From NCBI RefSeq assembly GCF_025465255.1, contig NZ_JAODNI010000033.1, positions 1-58,326 on the forward strand: a stretch of 58,326 nucleotides of DNA. Reading direction: 5' to 3'. The DNA is from Pseudonocardia sp. GTDB lineage: Bacteria; Actinomycetota; Actinomycetes; Mycobacteriales; Pseudonocardiaceae. Within the stretch, counting starts at the first letter, position 1; every line of letters starts with the position of its first letter. Of this stretch, positions 51,777-58,326 are shown in pieces. The notes below the pieces were generated by a model, which saw only the letters and a program-made list of their open reading frames with translations, was not told the DNA's origin and did not search any database. A program made the position numbers and the translations under genes.

Positions 51777-53576
51777 ATGTCCACCACCGCACCTACCGGA
51801 GCGAGCAACCCCACCGTGATCGGCGCCGCCGCCGAACCCGCGACCGGAACGGCGAGGGCGGAGGCCGCCACGGCGCGCGTCACCGCGTTGATCGCCGAGC
51901 TCCGCGAGCTGCTCGACCCCGCCACCACCGCCGCCCGGATCGATCCCGTGGGCCTCGGCGGCGCCGTCCGCGAGGCGGTGCGCCAGGTGATCACCCACCC
52001 GCGGTCCGCGCTCAAGGTCGGCCTCGGCTGGGGCGGGGACGCCGCCCGCGCGACGGTGGCGTCGGCCGCCCGGGCCGTCGGCGGCACCAAGGAGGGCCCG
52101 GCGGACCTGCCGGCGAAGGACAAGCGCTACAGCGACCCGGCGTGGCAGGGCAACGCCTGGTACTACCTCTGCCGCCAGCAGCACGCGCTGTTCGCCGCGC
52201 GGCTGAGCGAGCTCGCGGCCGGGACCGAACTGTCGCCGGTCGCGCGGCGCAAGGTGGACTTCGTCGTCGGCCAGCTGGTCGAGGCCACCTCGCCGGTGAA
52301 CTGGCCGGCGTCGAACCCGGCGCTGTTGAAGAAGGCGCTCGAGACCGGCGGGCAGAGCCTCGTCCGGGGCCTCGCGAACATGCTGCGGGACGTCGTGCAG
52401 AACCGCGGGCTGCCGCGCCAGACCACGCCCGGTCAGTTCGTCGTGGGCAAGGACCTGGCCGCGACGCCCGGCCGCGTGGTCTACCGGAACCGGCTGATCG
52501 AGCTGATCCAGTACGAGGCGCAGACGGACGAGGTGCACGAGGTCCCGCTGCTGATGAGCCCGCCGTGGATCAACAAGTACTACATCATGGATCTCGCGCC
52601 GGGGAAGAGCCTCGTGGAGTGGGCGGTGCAGCACGGGCACACCGTCTTCATGATCAGCTACCGCAACCCGGACTCCGCACTGCGGGACCTGACGATGAGC
52701 GACTACCTGCGGGAGGGCCCCGTCGCCGCGCTGGACGTGGTGCAGGAGATCACCGGGGCGCCGAAGGTCAACGTCGCGGGACTGTGCCTGGGCGGCACCA
52801 TGTCCGCGGCCACCGCCGCCTGGCTCGCCCAGAAGGGCGAGGACCGGATCAACAGCCTGACGCTGATGAACACGCTGCTCGACTTCACCGGCCCCGGCAT
52901 GCTCGGAGTCTTCGTCGACGAGGCGACGGTCGACCGTCTCGAGAAGGTGATGAAGCGGGACGGCTACCTGCCCGCGGAGAAGATGAAGACGACGTTCGAC
53001 ATGCTGCGGTCCACGGACCTGATGTGGAACTACGTGGTGAACAACTGGCTGCTCGGCGAGCCGCCGGCGGCGTTCGACATGCTCAGCTGGAACTCGGACT
53101 CGACCCGGATGCCGGCGGCGATGCAGACGGAGTACCTGCGCACCTGCTACGTCGAGAACCAGTTCGCCGAGGGCAAGCTGGAACTCGCGGGAGAGCGGCT
53201 CGACGTCGCCGACGTCACGCAGGACGCCTACGTCATCTGCGCGGAGCGGGACCACATCGCGCCGTGGAAGTCCGTCTACAAGGGGGCGGCGAAGCTCGGC
53301 GGCACCGTGCGGTTCGTCCTCTCGAACTCGGGGCACATCGCCGGCGTCGTGAACCCGCCGTCGGAGAAGTCCCGGCACTGGTTCGGCGAGTCCGCGGACC
53401 TGCCGGCGAACGCCGACGACTGGCGTGACGACGCGGGGGAGCACCGCGCGAGCTGGTGGGAGGACTGGACGCCGTGGATCGCCGAGCGCGCGGGCGCGAT
53501 GCGCACGTCGCCCGCGATCGGCGGCACGACCCACCCCGTCCTGGGCGACGCGCCGGGGAGCTACGTGACCGGCTGA
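51777..53576 (+). CDS. phaC: Class I poly(3-hydroxyalkanoate) synthase
   Basis: 599 residues from ATG 51777 (SD GGGAGG). Catalytic triad: Cys337 in VAGLCLGGT, Asp492 in ERDHIAPW, His520 in NSGHIAG. The PhaC N-terminal domain (DPAWQGNAWYYLCRQQHAL, SPVNWPASNPALLKKALETG) is intact and length is normal for class I. It polymerises (R)-3-hydroxyacyl-CoA into PHA granules in the cytoplasm. The downstream XRE regulator and phasin complete a granule locus; phaA and phaB are not in the window. Its low-complexity Ala/Thr-rich first 50 residues are variable in the family. Confidence 0.95.
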   Translation: MSTTAPTGASNPTVIGAAAEPATGTARAEAATARVTALIAELRELLDPATTAARIDPVGLGGAVREAVRQVITHPRSALKVGLGWGGDAARATVASAARAVGGTKEGPADLPAKDKRYSDPAWQGNAWYYLCRQQHALFAARLSELAAGTELSPVARRKVDFVVGQLVEATSPVNWPASNPALLKKALETGGQSLVRGLANMLRDVVQNRGLPRQTTPGQFVVGKDLAATPGRVVYRNRLIELIQYEAQTDEVHEVPLLMSPPWINKYYIMDLAPGKSLVEWAVQHGHTVFMISYRNPDSALRDLTMSDYLREGPVAALDVVQEITGAPKVNVAGLCLGGTMSAATAAWLAQKGEDRINSLTLMNTLLDFTGPGMLGVFVDEATVDRLEKVMKRDGYLPAEKMKTTFDMLRSTDLMWNYVVNNWLLGEPPAAFDMLSWNSDSTRMPAAMQTEYLRTCYVENQFAEGKLELAGERLDVADVTQDAYVICAERDHIAPWKSVYKGAAKLGGTVRFVLSNSGHIAGVVNPPSEKSRHWFGESADLPANADDWRDDAGEHRASWWEDWTPWIAERAGAMRTSPAIGGTTHPVLGDAPGSYVTG

Positions 53577-53634
53577 ACGGCCGCCTCCGGGGTGCTGCGT
53601 GCGGCGCAGGCCCCGTAGAAGGAACAATGTGCTC

Positions 53635-54099
53635 ATGGCAACCGGTTCGTCGTCCCGTTCCTCGAGTGCGGGGTCGCAGGGTCCGCGCCCCGAGGGCTGG
53701 GCGGCGCAGTTCAACGCGCTCGGCGGCTTCATCCGGTCGCAGCGGCAGATGGCCAAGCTGTCACTGCGCGAGATGGCGTCGATGACCAAGGTTTCCAACG
53801 CGTACCTGAGCCAGGTCGAGCGCGGGCTGCACCAGCCGTCGCTCAAGGTGCTGCACTCCATCGCGGACGCGCTGCAGCTCTCCACCGAGCAGCTGCTGCA
53901 GCAGGTGGGTTGGGCGTCGGACCCGGCCGCGGCCGGGGCCACCGCCGCGGCGGCGGGCCCGCACGGCTCGACCGTTCAGGGGGCTGCGCCGGTGTCCGGG
54001 GTGGAGGAGGCGATCGCCGCGGACGGGCGGCTCTCGGAGGAGCAGAAGCTCGCCCTGCTGGGGGTCTACCGGAGTTTCGTCGAGAAGTCCGCGGTGTGA
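53635..54099 (+). CDS. XRE-family HTH regulator in the PHA locus
   Basis: 154 residues from ATG 53635; a GTG two codons upstream (53629) is better spaced from the SD GAAGGA and may be the true start. The HTH spans about 38-85 (KLSLREMASMTKVSNAYLSQ, VERGLHQPSLKVL). A flexible Ala/Gly linker and a short helical C-terminus with LSEEQKLALLGVYRSFVEKS follow. The position between phaC and the phasin gene suggests control of granule genes, in the role PhaR has elsewhere. The shared 11-mer at both PHA promoters and the palindromes at 51589-51622 are its candidate sites. Confidence 0.85.
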   Translation: MATGSSSRSSSAGSQGPRPEGWAAQFNALGGFIRSQRQMAKLSLREMASMTKVSNAYLSQVERGLHQPSLKVLHSIADALQLSTEQLLQQVGWASDPAAAGATAAAAGPHGSTVQGAAPVSGVEEAIAADGRLSEEQKLALLGVYRSFVEKSAV

Positions 54100-54104
54100 C
54101 GCGC

Positions 54105-54141
54105 CGCGTTGCTTGAAATACTTAACGATCGTGCGTAGTTT
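54105..54141 (+). promoter_or_regulatory. Phasin promoter with shared PHA element
   Basis: TTGAAA (54113-54118), 17 nt, TAGTTT (54136-54141): a good vegetative promoter. It overlaps CGCGTTGCTTG (54105-54115), which recurs on the other strand at 51576-51586 in the phaC divergon. The phasin ATG is 43 nt downstream with SD GAGAGG. Confidence 0.6.
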
Positions 54142-54184
54142 AGGAAGCGCAAGGCCGACACTTCCTTCACGAGAGGCACTTCTC

Positions 54185-54550
54185 ATGAGCGCTCCGACCG
54201 AGCAGTTCGCGGACTACGCCAAGCGCGGCCAGGAGGCCGTCACATCCGCCGTCAAGACCTGGGCGGACACCGTTCAGGACTACGCCGGCACCTTCACCGG
54301 CCACCGCCCCACCTCCGCCGACGCGCACGCCGCGCTGGACACCGCCTTCGACACCACCCTCGACGTCGTGCAGAAGATCGTCGCCGGGCAGCGCCAGGTC
54401 GCCCGCACCCTGCTCGACGCGGGCGTGCAGGTCGTCGAGGTGATCGGCGAGCAGGCGAACAAGGCCGCCACCAAGGCGACCGAGACCGTCACCGACGCCG
54501 TGAACGACACCGCGGCCAAGACCACCCGCACCCGCTCCGCCAAGAGCTGA
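54185..54550 (+). CDS. Phasin-like PHA granule-associated protein
   Basis: 121 residues from ATG 54185. Long amphipathic helices (EQFADYAKRGQEAVTSAVKT, FDTTLDVVQKIVAGQRQVAR), Ala/Thr-rich and low in Cys/Trp, followed by a basic Ala-Lys-Thr tail (AAKTTRTRSAKS) of the kind that lets phasins bind DNA or granules. It would coat the PHA granule surface. Strong separate promoter fits the high abundance of phasins. Confidence 0.85.
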   Translation: MSAPTEQFADYAKRGQEAVTSAVKTWADTVQDYAGTFTGHRPTSADAHAALDTAFDTTLDVVQKIVAGQRQVARTLLDAGVQVVEVIGEQANKAATKATETVTDAVNDTAAKTTRTRSAKS

Positions 54551-54678
54551 TCCGGGCCCGGGACGTGCGCGCCCTCGGCGAGGCACGATCTCCGCGGCGG
54601 GGTCCTCGGTGGCCGGCACGGCGCACTCCGATTCGGTGATGCGCCGTCCCGGGCCGTCCGGGGAGCCCCGCCGCGCGC

Positions 54679-55109
<431 letters not shown>

Positions 55110-55110
<1 letters not shown>

Positions 55111-55147
55111 CAGGACCCAGCCCGCATCACGGGCCCAGCCCGCATCA
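55110..55147 (-). repeat. 18-bp tandem repeat forming an 11-codon micro-ORF at the methyltransferase-dtd junction
   Basis: On the minus strand TGATGCGGGCTGGG occurs twice with an 18-bp period, followed by TGATGCGC at dtd. The ATG within the first TGATG (55145) opens an 11-codon ORF ([11 protein letters not shown]) whose TGA at 55112-55110 overlaps the dtd ATG. Methyltransferase stop, micro-ORF and dtd form a TGATG-TGATG chain. Confidence 0.7.
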
Positions 55148-56719
55148 GGAGCGCTGCCCGCGCCACCGGGGGACGGGGGCCCATCCGTCGACCGGCAGCA
55201 GCACGCCGTGCCGCACGAACTCCCGCACCGCCGGCAGCGTCGCGCGCACCAGCTCGTCGATCGGCCGGTCGTGCGCGAACGACAGCAACGTCAGCAGCTC
55301 CTCCAGGGGCAGCTCGCCCCGGCAGCCGGCGAGCAGCGCCGCCGCGGGGGCGTCGACCTCGTGCCGCCACCGCGGCCCGTCCGCCCGCACCACCGCCGAG
55401 CCCGCGTCCGCCCAGCCCCGGTCGTCCCCGGAGGCCGGCACGGAGTACTGCTCCAGCACGGCGGTGGGGGCGAGGTTGAGCCGCGTACCGAGCAGCGCCT
55501 CGTCGCTCGTGTGCTCCTGCAGCCAGTCGACGCGGTCCAGCCAACCCGTCATCTCCTCGCCGAGACCGCCGTGGTCCCCGGGCAGGTCCTCGACGACGAC
55601 GGTGCCCTCGCGCCCGTCCTTGCGCTTGCGCAGCAGCAGGAACCCGAAGCCGACGCCCTCGACCCGCTCGCCCTCCATCCAGTCCAGCCACGCGGCCGCC
55701 TGCGCCCGGGCGTCGGGGGAGGAGAGGTCGAGCCCGGCGTCGCGCTGCCAGACCCCGACGTGCATCGCGGGGTCCGTCACCTCGCGCTGCAGGATCCACG
55801 CGTCGCAACCCCTCGGGATCCACCCCGCCACGCGGTCCGGCCAGTCCTCGCCGAGCACGTGCAGCCACGAGCCGAGCAGCTGCGCCACGCCGCCGGGCAT
55901 GAGCCTGCCGGGCAGGTCCGCGAGCAGGGCGGCGATCGCCTCGTCGCCCGCGCGGCCGGAGTCCCGGTAGACGTAGTCGACGCGCGGCGGGCCCGGCACG
56001 AACGGCGGATTGGACACGATGTTGTCGAACTCGCGGTCCGAGACCGGCTCGAGCCAGGGCCCCTTCAGCAGCTCGGCGGTGTGCACGTCGCTCAGGGCGA
56101 AGGTGGAGCGGGCCATCGCCAGGGCCCGGTCCGCGACGTCCGTGGCGACCAGCACCGTGGAGAACCGCGAGGCGTGCAGCGTCTGCACGCCGCAGCCGGT
56201 ACCGAGGTCCAGCGTGCCGAGCACCGGACGCCGGACCATCGACGCGGCCAGCGTCAGCGACGCCCCACCGACGCCCGTCACGTGGTCCCGGTCCTGCCGG
56301 GACGCCGGCGTGTCCAGGTCCGACAGGACGTACCAGTCCGCGTCCGCGAGCTCGTTCGCGTCCCCGCCCTCGCCGTAGGGACGCAGGTCGAGCGCGGCCC
56401 GCAAGCCGTCGTCCGCCCTGCTCAGCAGGCCGGCGGCGACGTAGCGGTCGACCTTGCCGAGCGCGCCCTCGACGTCGGACTCCGGCTCGGTGCCGCCGAG
56501 CAGGAACAACCGGACGAGCGTGCCGAGCTCGCCGGCGCCCCGGGTGGCCCGCGTCGGGGCCTCGGGCTCGCCGCGGGACAGGGCCGAGTGCGCCTCGTCC
56601 CCGAGCAGGGCGCGCACCCCGCCGGTGGTGAAGTCCAGGTGCAGGAAGCGGCCGCGGAGCCACTGGCAGAGGTCGAGGGGCAGGGCGGGGGGTGGCAGGC
56701 GCTCGGGCACGACGTCCAT
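55145..56719 (-). CDS. Class I SAM-dependent methyltransferase with NPPF motif
   Basis: 524 residues from ATG 56719 (a GTG 9 codons upstream is also possible). The N-terminal 150 residues form a winged-helix-like extension; the Rossmann core starts with [20 protein letters not shown] (motif I) and contains [12 protein letters not shown] (motif IV), typical of amino-group methyltransferases such as HemK/PrmC and RsmC-like enzymes. A C-terminal domain of about 200 residues follows ([20 protein letters not shown]). Likely methylates rRNA, tRNA or a protein Gln; the target is not evident. Confidence 0.88.
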   Translation of the reverse strand: MDVVPERLPPPALPLDLCQWLRGRFLHLDFTTGGVRALLGDEAHSALSRGEPEAPTRATRGAGELGTLVRLFLLGGTEPESDVEGALGKVDRYVAAGLLSRADDGLRAALDLRPYGEGGDANELADADWYVLSDLDTPASRQDRDHVTGVGGASLTLAASMVRRPVLGTLDLGTGCGVQTLHASRFSTVLVATDVADRALAMARSTFALSDVHTAELLKGPWLEPVSDREFDNIVSNPPFVPGPPRVDYVYRDSGRAGDEAIAALLADLPGRLMPGGVAQLLGSWLHVLGEDWPDRVAGWIPRGCDAWILQREVTDPAMHVGVWQRDAGLDLSSPDARAQAAAWLDWMEGERVEGVGFGFLLLRKRKDGREGTVVVEDLPGDHGGLGEEMTGWLDRVDWLQEHTSDEALLGTRLNLAPTAVLEQYSVPASGDDRGWADAGSAVVRADGPRWRHEVDAPAAALLAGCRGELPLEELLTLLSFAHDRPIDELVRATLPAVREFVRHGVLLPVDGWAPVPRWRGQRS

Positions 56720-56758
56720 CCTCGCGCTCGTGATCGGTGGTCGCACCGCCGCCCCCGG

Positions 56759-56764
56759 TAGAGT
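56759..56764 (+). promoter_or_regulatory. -10 box of a leaderless promoter (HhH protein)
   Basis: TAGAGT 8 nt before GTG 56773, without an SD in between. Confidence 0.5.
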
Positions 56765-56772
56765 GCCCGCCC

Positions 56773-57348
56773 GTGAGCCTCACCCTGGCGCAGGACGCCG
56801 ACGCCGACGCACTGTTGGACCGTGACCCGTCGGCGCTGCTCACGGGCATGCTGCTGGACCAGCAGATCCCCATGGAGCGTGCGTTCGCCGCCCCGGCGGA
56901 GCTCGCGAGGCGGCTCGGGACGGACCACCTCGACGCCCGGGAGATCGCGGCGTACGACCCGGAGAAGCTGGTCGCGATCTTCGCCGCGACGCCCGCGCTC
57001 CACCGCTACCCGAAGGCCATGGCGGCGCGGGTGCAGGCACTGCACACGGTGATCGTCGAGCGCTACGACGGGGACGTCACCGGCATCTGGTCGGACGTCG
57101 CGGACGGGCAGGAACTCGTCGCGCGGCTGCGCGCGCTGCCCGGGTTCGGCGCCCAGAAGGCACAGATCTTCACCGCGCTGCTCGGCAAGCAGCGCGGCGT
57201 CACGCCGCAGGGCTGGCGCGAGGCGGCGGGGAGCTACGGCGAGGAGGGTTCGCACCGGTCGGTGGCCGACGTCGTCGACGCGGCGTCGCTCGAGCTCGTC
57301 CGGGACTTCAAGCAGAAGGCGAAGGCCGCCGCGAAGTCCGGGAAGTGA
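56773..57348 (+). CDS. HhH-GPD-type base-excision DNA repair-like protein
   Basis: 191 residues from GTG 56773, probably translated from a leaderless mRNA. A helix-hairpin-helix is visible as LRALPGFGAQKAQIFTALLG (about 125-144), preceded by ALLTGMLLDQQIPMERAFAA, as in the compact actinobacterial HhH-GPD proteins annotated as uncharacterised DNA glycosylases. The [4Fe-4S] Cys cluster of Nth/MutY is absent, and no obvious catalytic Lys after the HhH can be named, so glycosylase activity is uncertain. Divergent from the methyltransferase. Confidence 0.82.
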   Translation: MSLTLAQDADADALLDRDPSALLTGMLLDQQIPMERAFAAPAELARRLGTDHLDAREIAAYDPEKLVAIFAATPALHRYPKAMAARVQALHTVIVERYDGDVTGIWSDVADGQELVARLRALPGFGAQKAQIFTALLGKQRGVTPQGWREAAGSYGEEGSHRSVADVVDAASLELVRDFKQKAKAAAKSGK

Positions 57349-57377
57349 GCGGCGGCCGGGACGTGATCGGGGACGGT

Positions 57378-57383
57378 TAGCAT
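57378..57383 (+). promoter_or_regulatory. -10 box of a leaderless promoter (ArsR-type regulator)
   Basis: TAGCAT 7 nt before GTG 57391, without an SD in between. Confidence 0.55.
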
Positions 57384-57390
57384 CGGTCCC

Positions 57391-57804
57391 GTGCACAAGG
57401 TCCCCACCGCGCGTCGCGGTCTCCGCGTCATCGATCCGGACCAGGTGTGCGACGCCACCGCCGTCCTCGCCGACGCCGAGCGGGTCCAGCACGCGGCCAC
57501 CGTGCTCGACGCGCTGGGCGAGGTCAACCGGCTCAGCATCCTGCTCGCCCTGCAGCACGCCGGGGACCTGTGCGTCTCGGACCTGGCGGTCGCGGTGGGG
57601 ATGAGCGACAGCGCCGTCTCGCACGCGCTGCGGCTGCTCCGCGCCCACGGGATGGTGACCGCGCACCGGGAGGGCCGGCTCGTCCGGTACCGGATGGCGG
57701 ACGGGCTGGCGCGCCGGCTGCTGGAGGTCGTCTCCGCGGACGCGGTGGCACCGGTACGGCTGCACGCCCACGGACATTCGGACGAACCCGACGAGCCGGA
57801 GTGA
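57391..57804 (+). CDS. ArsR/SmtB-family metal-sensing regulator
   Basis: 137 residues. Winged HTH with GEVNRLSILLALQHAGDLCV (about 43-62) and the recognition helix VGMSDSAVSHALRLLRAHGM. DLCVSD resembles the alpha-3 ELCVxD metal-binding box of ArsR/CadC sensors with one Cys retained, and the C-terminus RLHAHGHSDEPDEPE is His/acid-rich as in nickel, cobalt or zinc sensors of the NmtR/SmtB type. The metal is not determined. No cation efflux gene is in the window; the target may be elsewhere. Confidence 0.88.
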   Translation: MHKVPTARRGLRVIDPDQVCDATAVLADAERVQHAATVLDALGEVNRLSILLALQHAGDLCVSDLAVAVGMSDSAVSHALRLLRAHGMVTAHREGRLVRYRMADGLARRLLEVVSADAVAPVRLHAHGHSDEPDEPE

Positions 57805-57880
57805 GCACGCGGCAGATCCCCTGTCAGATGGGCGCGCATTCTCCGGCACCCGGTGACAGGATGGTGGAGGAGGTGGTCCG

Positions 57881-58195
57881 GTGACCAACCCGCGACGGGA
57901 CTCCGATCCCGTACTCATCACGGATGCACCGCTCTCGTACGAGGAAGAGCTGGTGATCCGCAAACGACGCTACAAGATCATGATGGGGATGCGCATTCCC
58001 TGCATGGTGCTCGCCGCCGTCTTCTACCAGATCCCCTGGCTGGCGGTGAGTCTGCTGATCATCTCGATCCCGCTCCCGTGGATCGCGGTGCTCATCGCGA
58101 ACGACCGGCTCCCCCTCAAGACGGAGAAGCCCAACCGCTACAAGGGCGAGCACAAGGAGCTCGAGAGCCGGGACCACCCGGTCATCGACAGCTGA
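57881..58195 (+). CDS. DUF3099-family small membrane protein
   Basis: 104 residues, GTG start with SD GGAGGAGG. The N-terminus PVLITDAPLSYEEELVIRKR RY is typical of DUF3099; two hydrophobic helices follow (about 38-52 and 53-73; MVLAAVFYQIPWLAVSLLII), and a charged tail ends the protein. Found widely in actinobacteria; function unknown. Its sequence has slightly lower GC than the neighbours, as expected for a membrane protein. Confidence 0.85.
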   Translation: MTNPRRDSDPVLITDAPLSYEEELVIRKRRYKIMMGMRIPCMVLAAVFYQIPWLAVSLLIISIPLPWIAVLIANDRLPLKTEKPNRYKGEHKELESRDHPVIDS

Positions 58196-58200
58196 CGCAC

Positions 58201-58250
58201 ACGTTCGCGCGCGGGCGCACATGCTGATCTGTGCGTCGGCCCGCGAACGT
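58201..58250. terminator. Bidirectional terminator
   Basis: Twenty-one-bp arms with three mismatches (58201-58221 and 58230-58250; outer ACGTTCGCG/CGCGAACGT, inner GCGCACA/TGTGCG) and an 8-nt loop, between the DUF3099 gene and a convergent gene. Confidence 0.75.
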
Positions 58251-58262
58251 CTGCACGAGCGG

Positions 58263-58326
58263 TCAGCCGGGCCGCGCGCCGCGCCGGCCGACCGCGATCG
58301 CCGCGGCGGCGCAGCCGGCTGCGGCG
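58263..58326 (-). CDS. C-terminal end of a gene, probably a membrane protein (partial)
   Basis: The minus strand reads an open frame entering from the window edge and stopping at 58263 (AAAGCAAAAIAVGRRGARPG): an Ala-rich, helix-like end with a basic tail, consistent with the last transmembrane helix of a membrane protein. Too short to assign a family; supported by the terminator just beyond its stop. Confidence 0.35.
   Translation of the reverse strand, partial: AAAGCAAAAIAVGRRGARPG

Overview
The window is a very GC-rich (clearly above 70%), gene-dense stretch of a high-GC Gram-positive chromosome. Strong G/C bias at third codon positions, frequent GTG starts, many TetR/LacI/GntR/IclR/PucR regulators, ECF sigma factors, a DUF3099-type protein, leaderless-looking promoters and a class I polyhydroxyalkanoate (PHA) locus point to Actinomycetota. 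Pseudonocardiales (a Pseudonocardia-like organism) is my best guess; no database search was possible. I saw no rRNA, tRNA, CRISPR array, transposase or prophage gene.

Layout. 1-1000: a cut-off, oddly short crotonase divergent from a MarR regulator. 1247-4850: a membrane protein, then a minus-strand DNA-alkylation-repair operon: ECF sigma factor, an O6-alkylguanine transferase fused to an Ada-type zinc domain in inverted order, a second alkyltransferase (ogt) and a 2-oxoglutarate/Fe(II) oxygenase. The same promoter-like motif (GCAAC-N17-GGTTCTGCAGGAC) lies before the sigma gene and before ogt, suggesting an autoregulated sigma regulon for alkylation damage. 5575-10027: an amidohydrolase / DUF59 / zinc alcohol dehydrogenase operon divergent from an AcoR-like regulator, resembling the accessory end of soluble propane-monooxygenase clusters but without monooxygenase or chaperonin. 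10040-20972: a methyltransferase, a membrane-embedded alpha/beta hydrolase, a TetR/MFS divergon with three identical-pattern operators, a TIM-barrel isomerase, a quinone-oxidoreductase-like enzyme, a CocE-type hydrolase and a ClC channel.

21386-29703: amine catabolism (copper amine oxidase behind a frameshifted APC permease), a second APC permease coupled to an IclR regulator through a tandemly duplicated junction, an MFS transporter and a cysteine-cluster/pentapeptide-repeat protein. 29772-38783: a carbohydrate or polyol module: an IolE-like isomerase, SDR and PhyH dioxygenase operon facing a LacI regulator with a perfect operator, then a ribose-type ABC transporter plus Gfo/Idh/MocA dehydrogenase under a GntR/UTRA regulator with its own operator. 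39134-45604: a five-gene branched-chain-amino-acid-type ABC transporter divergent from a PucR regulator. 45678-48557: a HAD hydrolase, flavin reductase and aldehyde dehydrogenase.

48795-54550: a SigB-like sigma factor with an ECF-type promoter, then the PHA locus: a PhaC-like Cys-nucleophile hydrolase divergent from class I phaC, an XRE regulator and a phasin, sharing promoter sequence elements. 54679-58326: dtd, a class I methyltransferase, an HhH DNA glycosylase-like protein, an ArsR-type sensor, a DUF3099 protein and the end of one more gene. Recurrent themes are ATGA/GTGA/TGATG stop-start overlaps, micro-ORFs made by tandem duplication of such junctions, and TANNNT boxes placed 6-8 nt before start codons (leaderless transcription).
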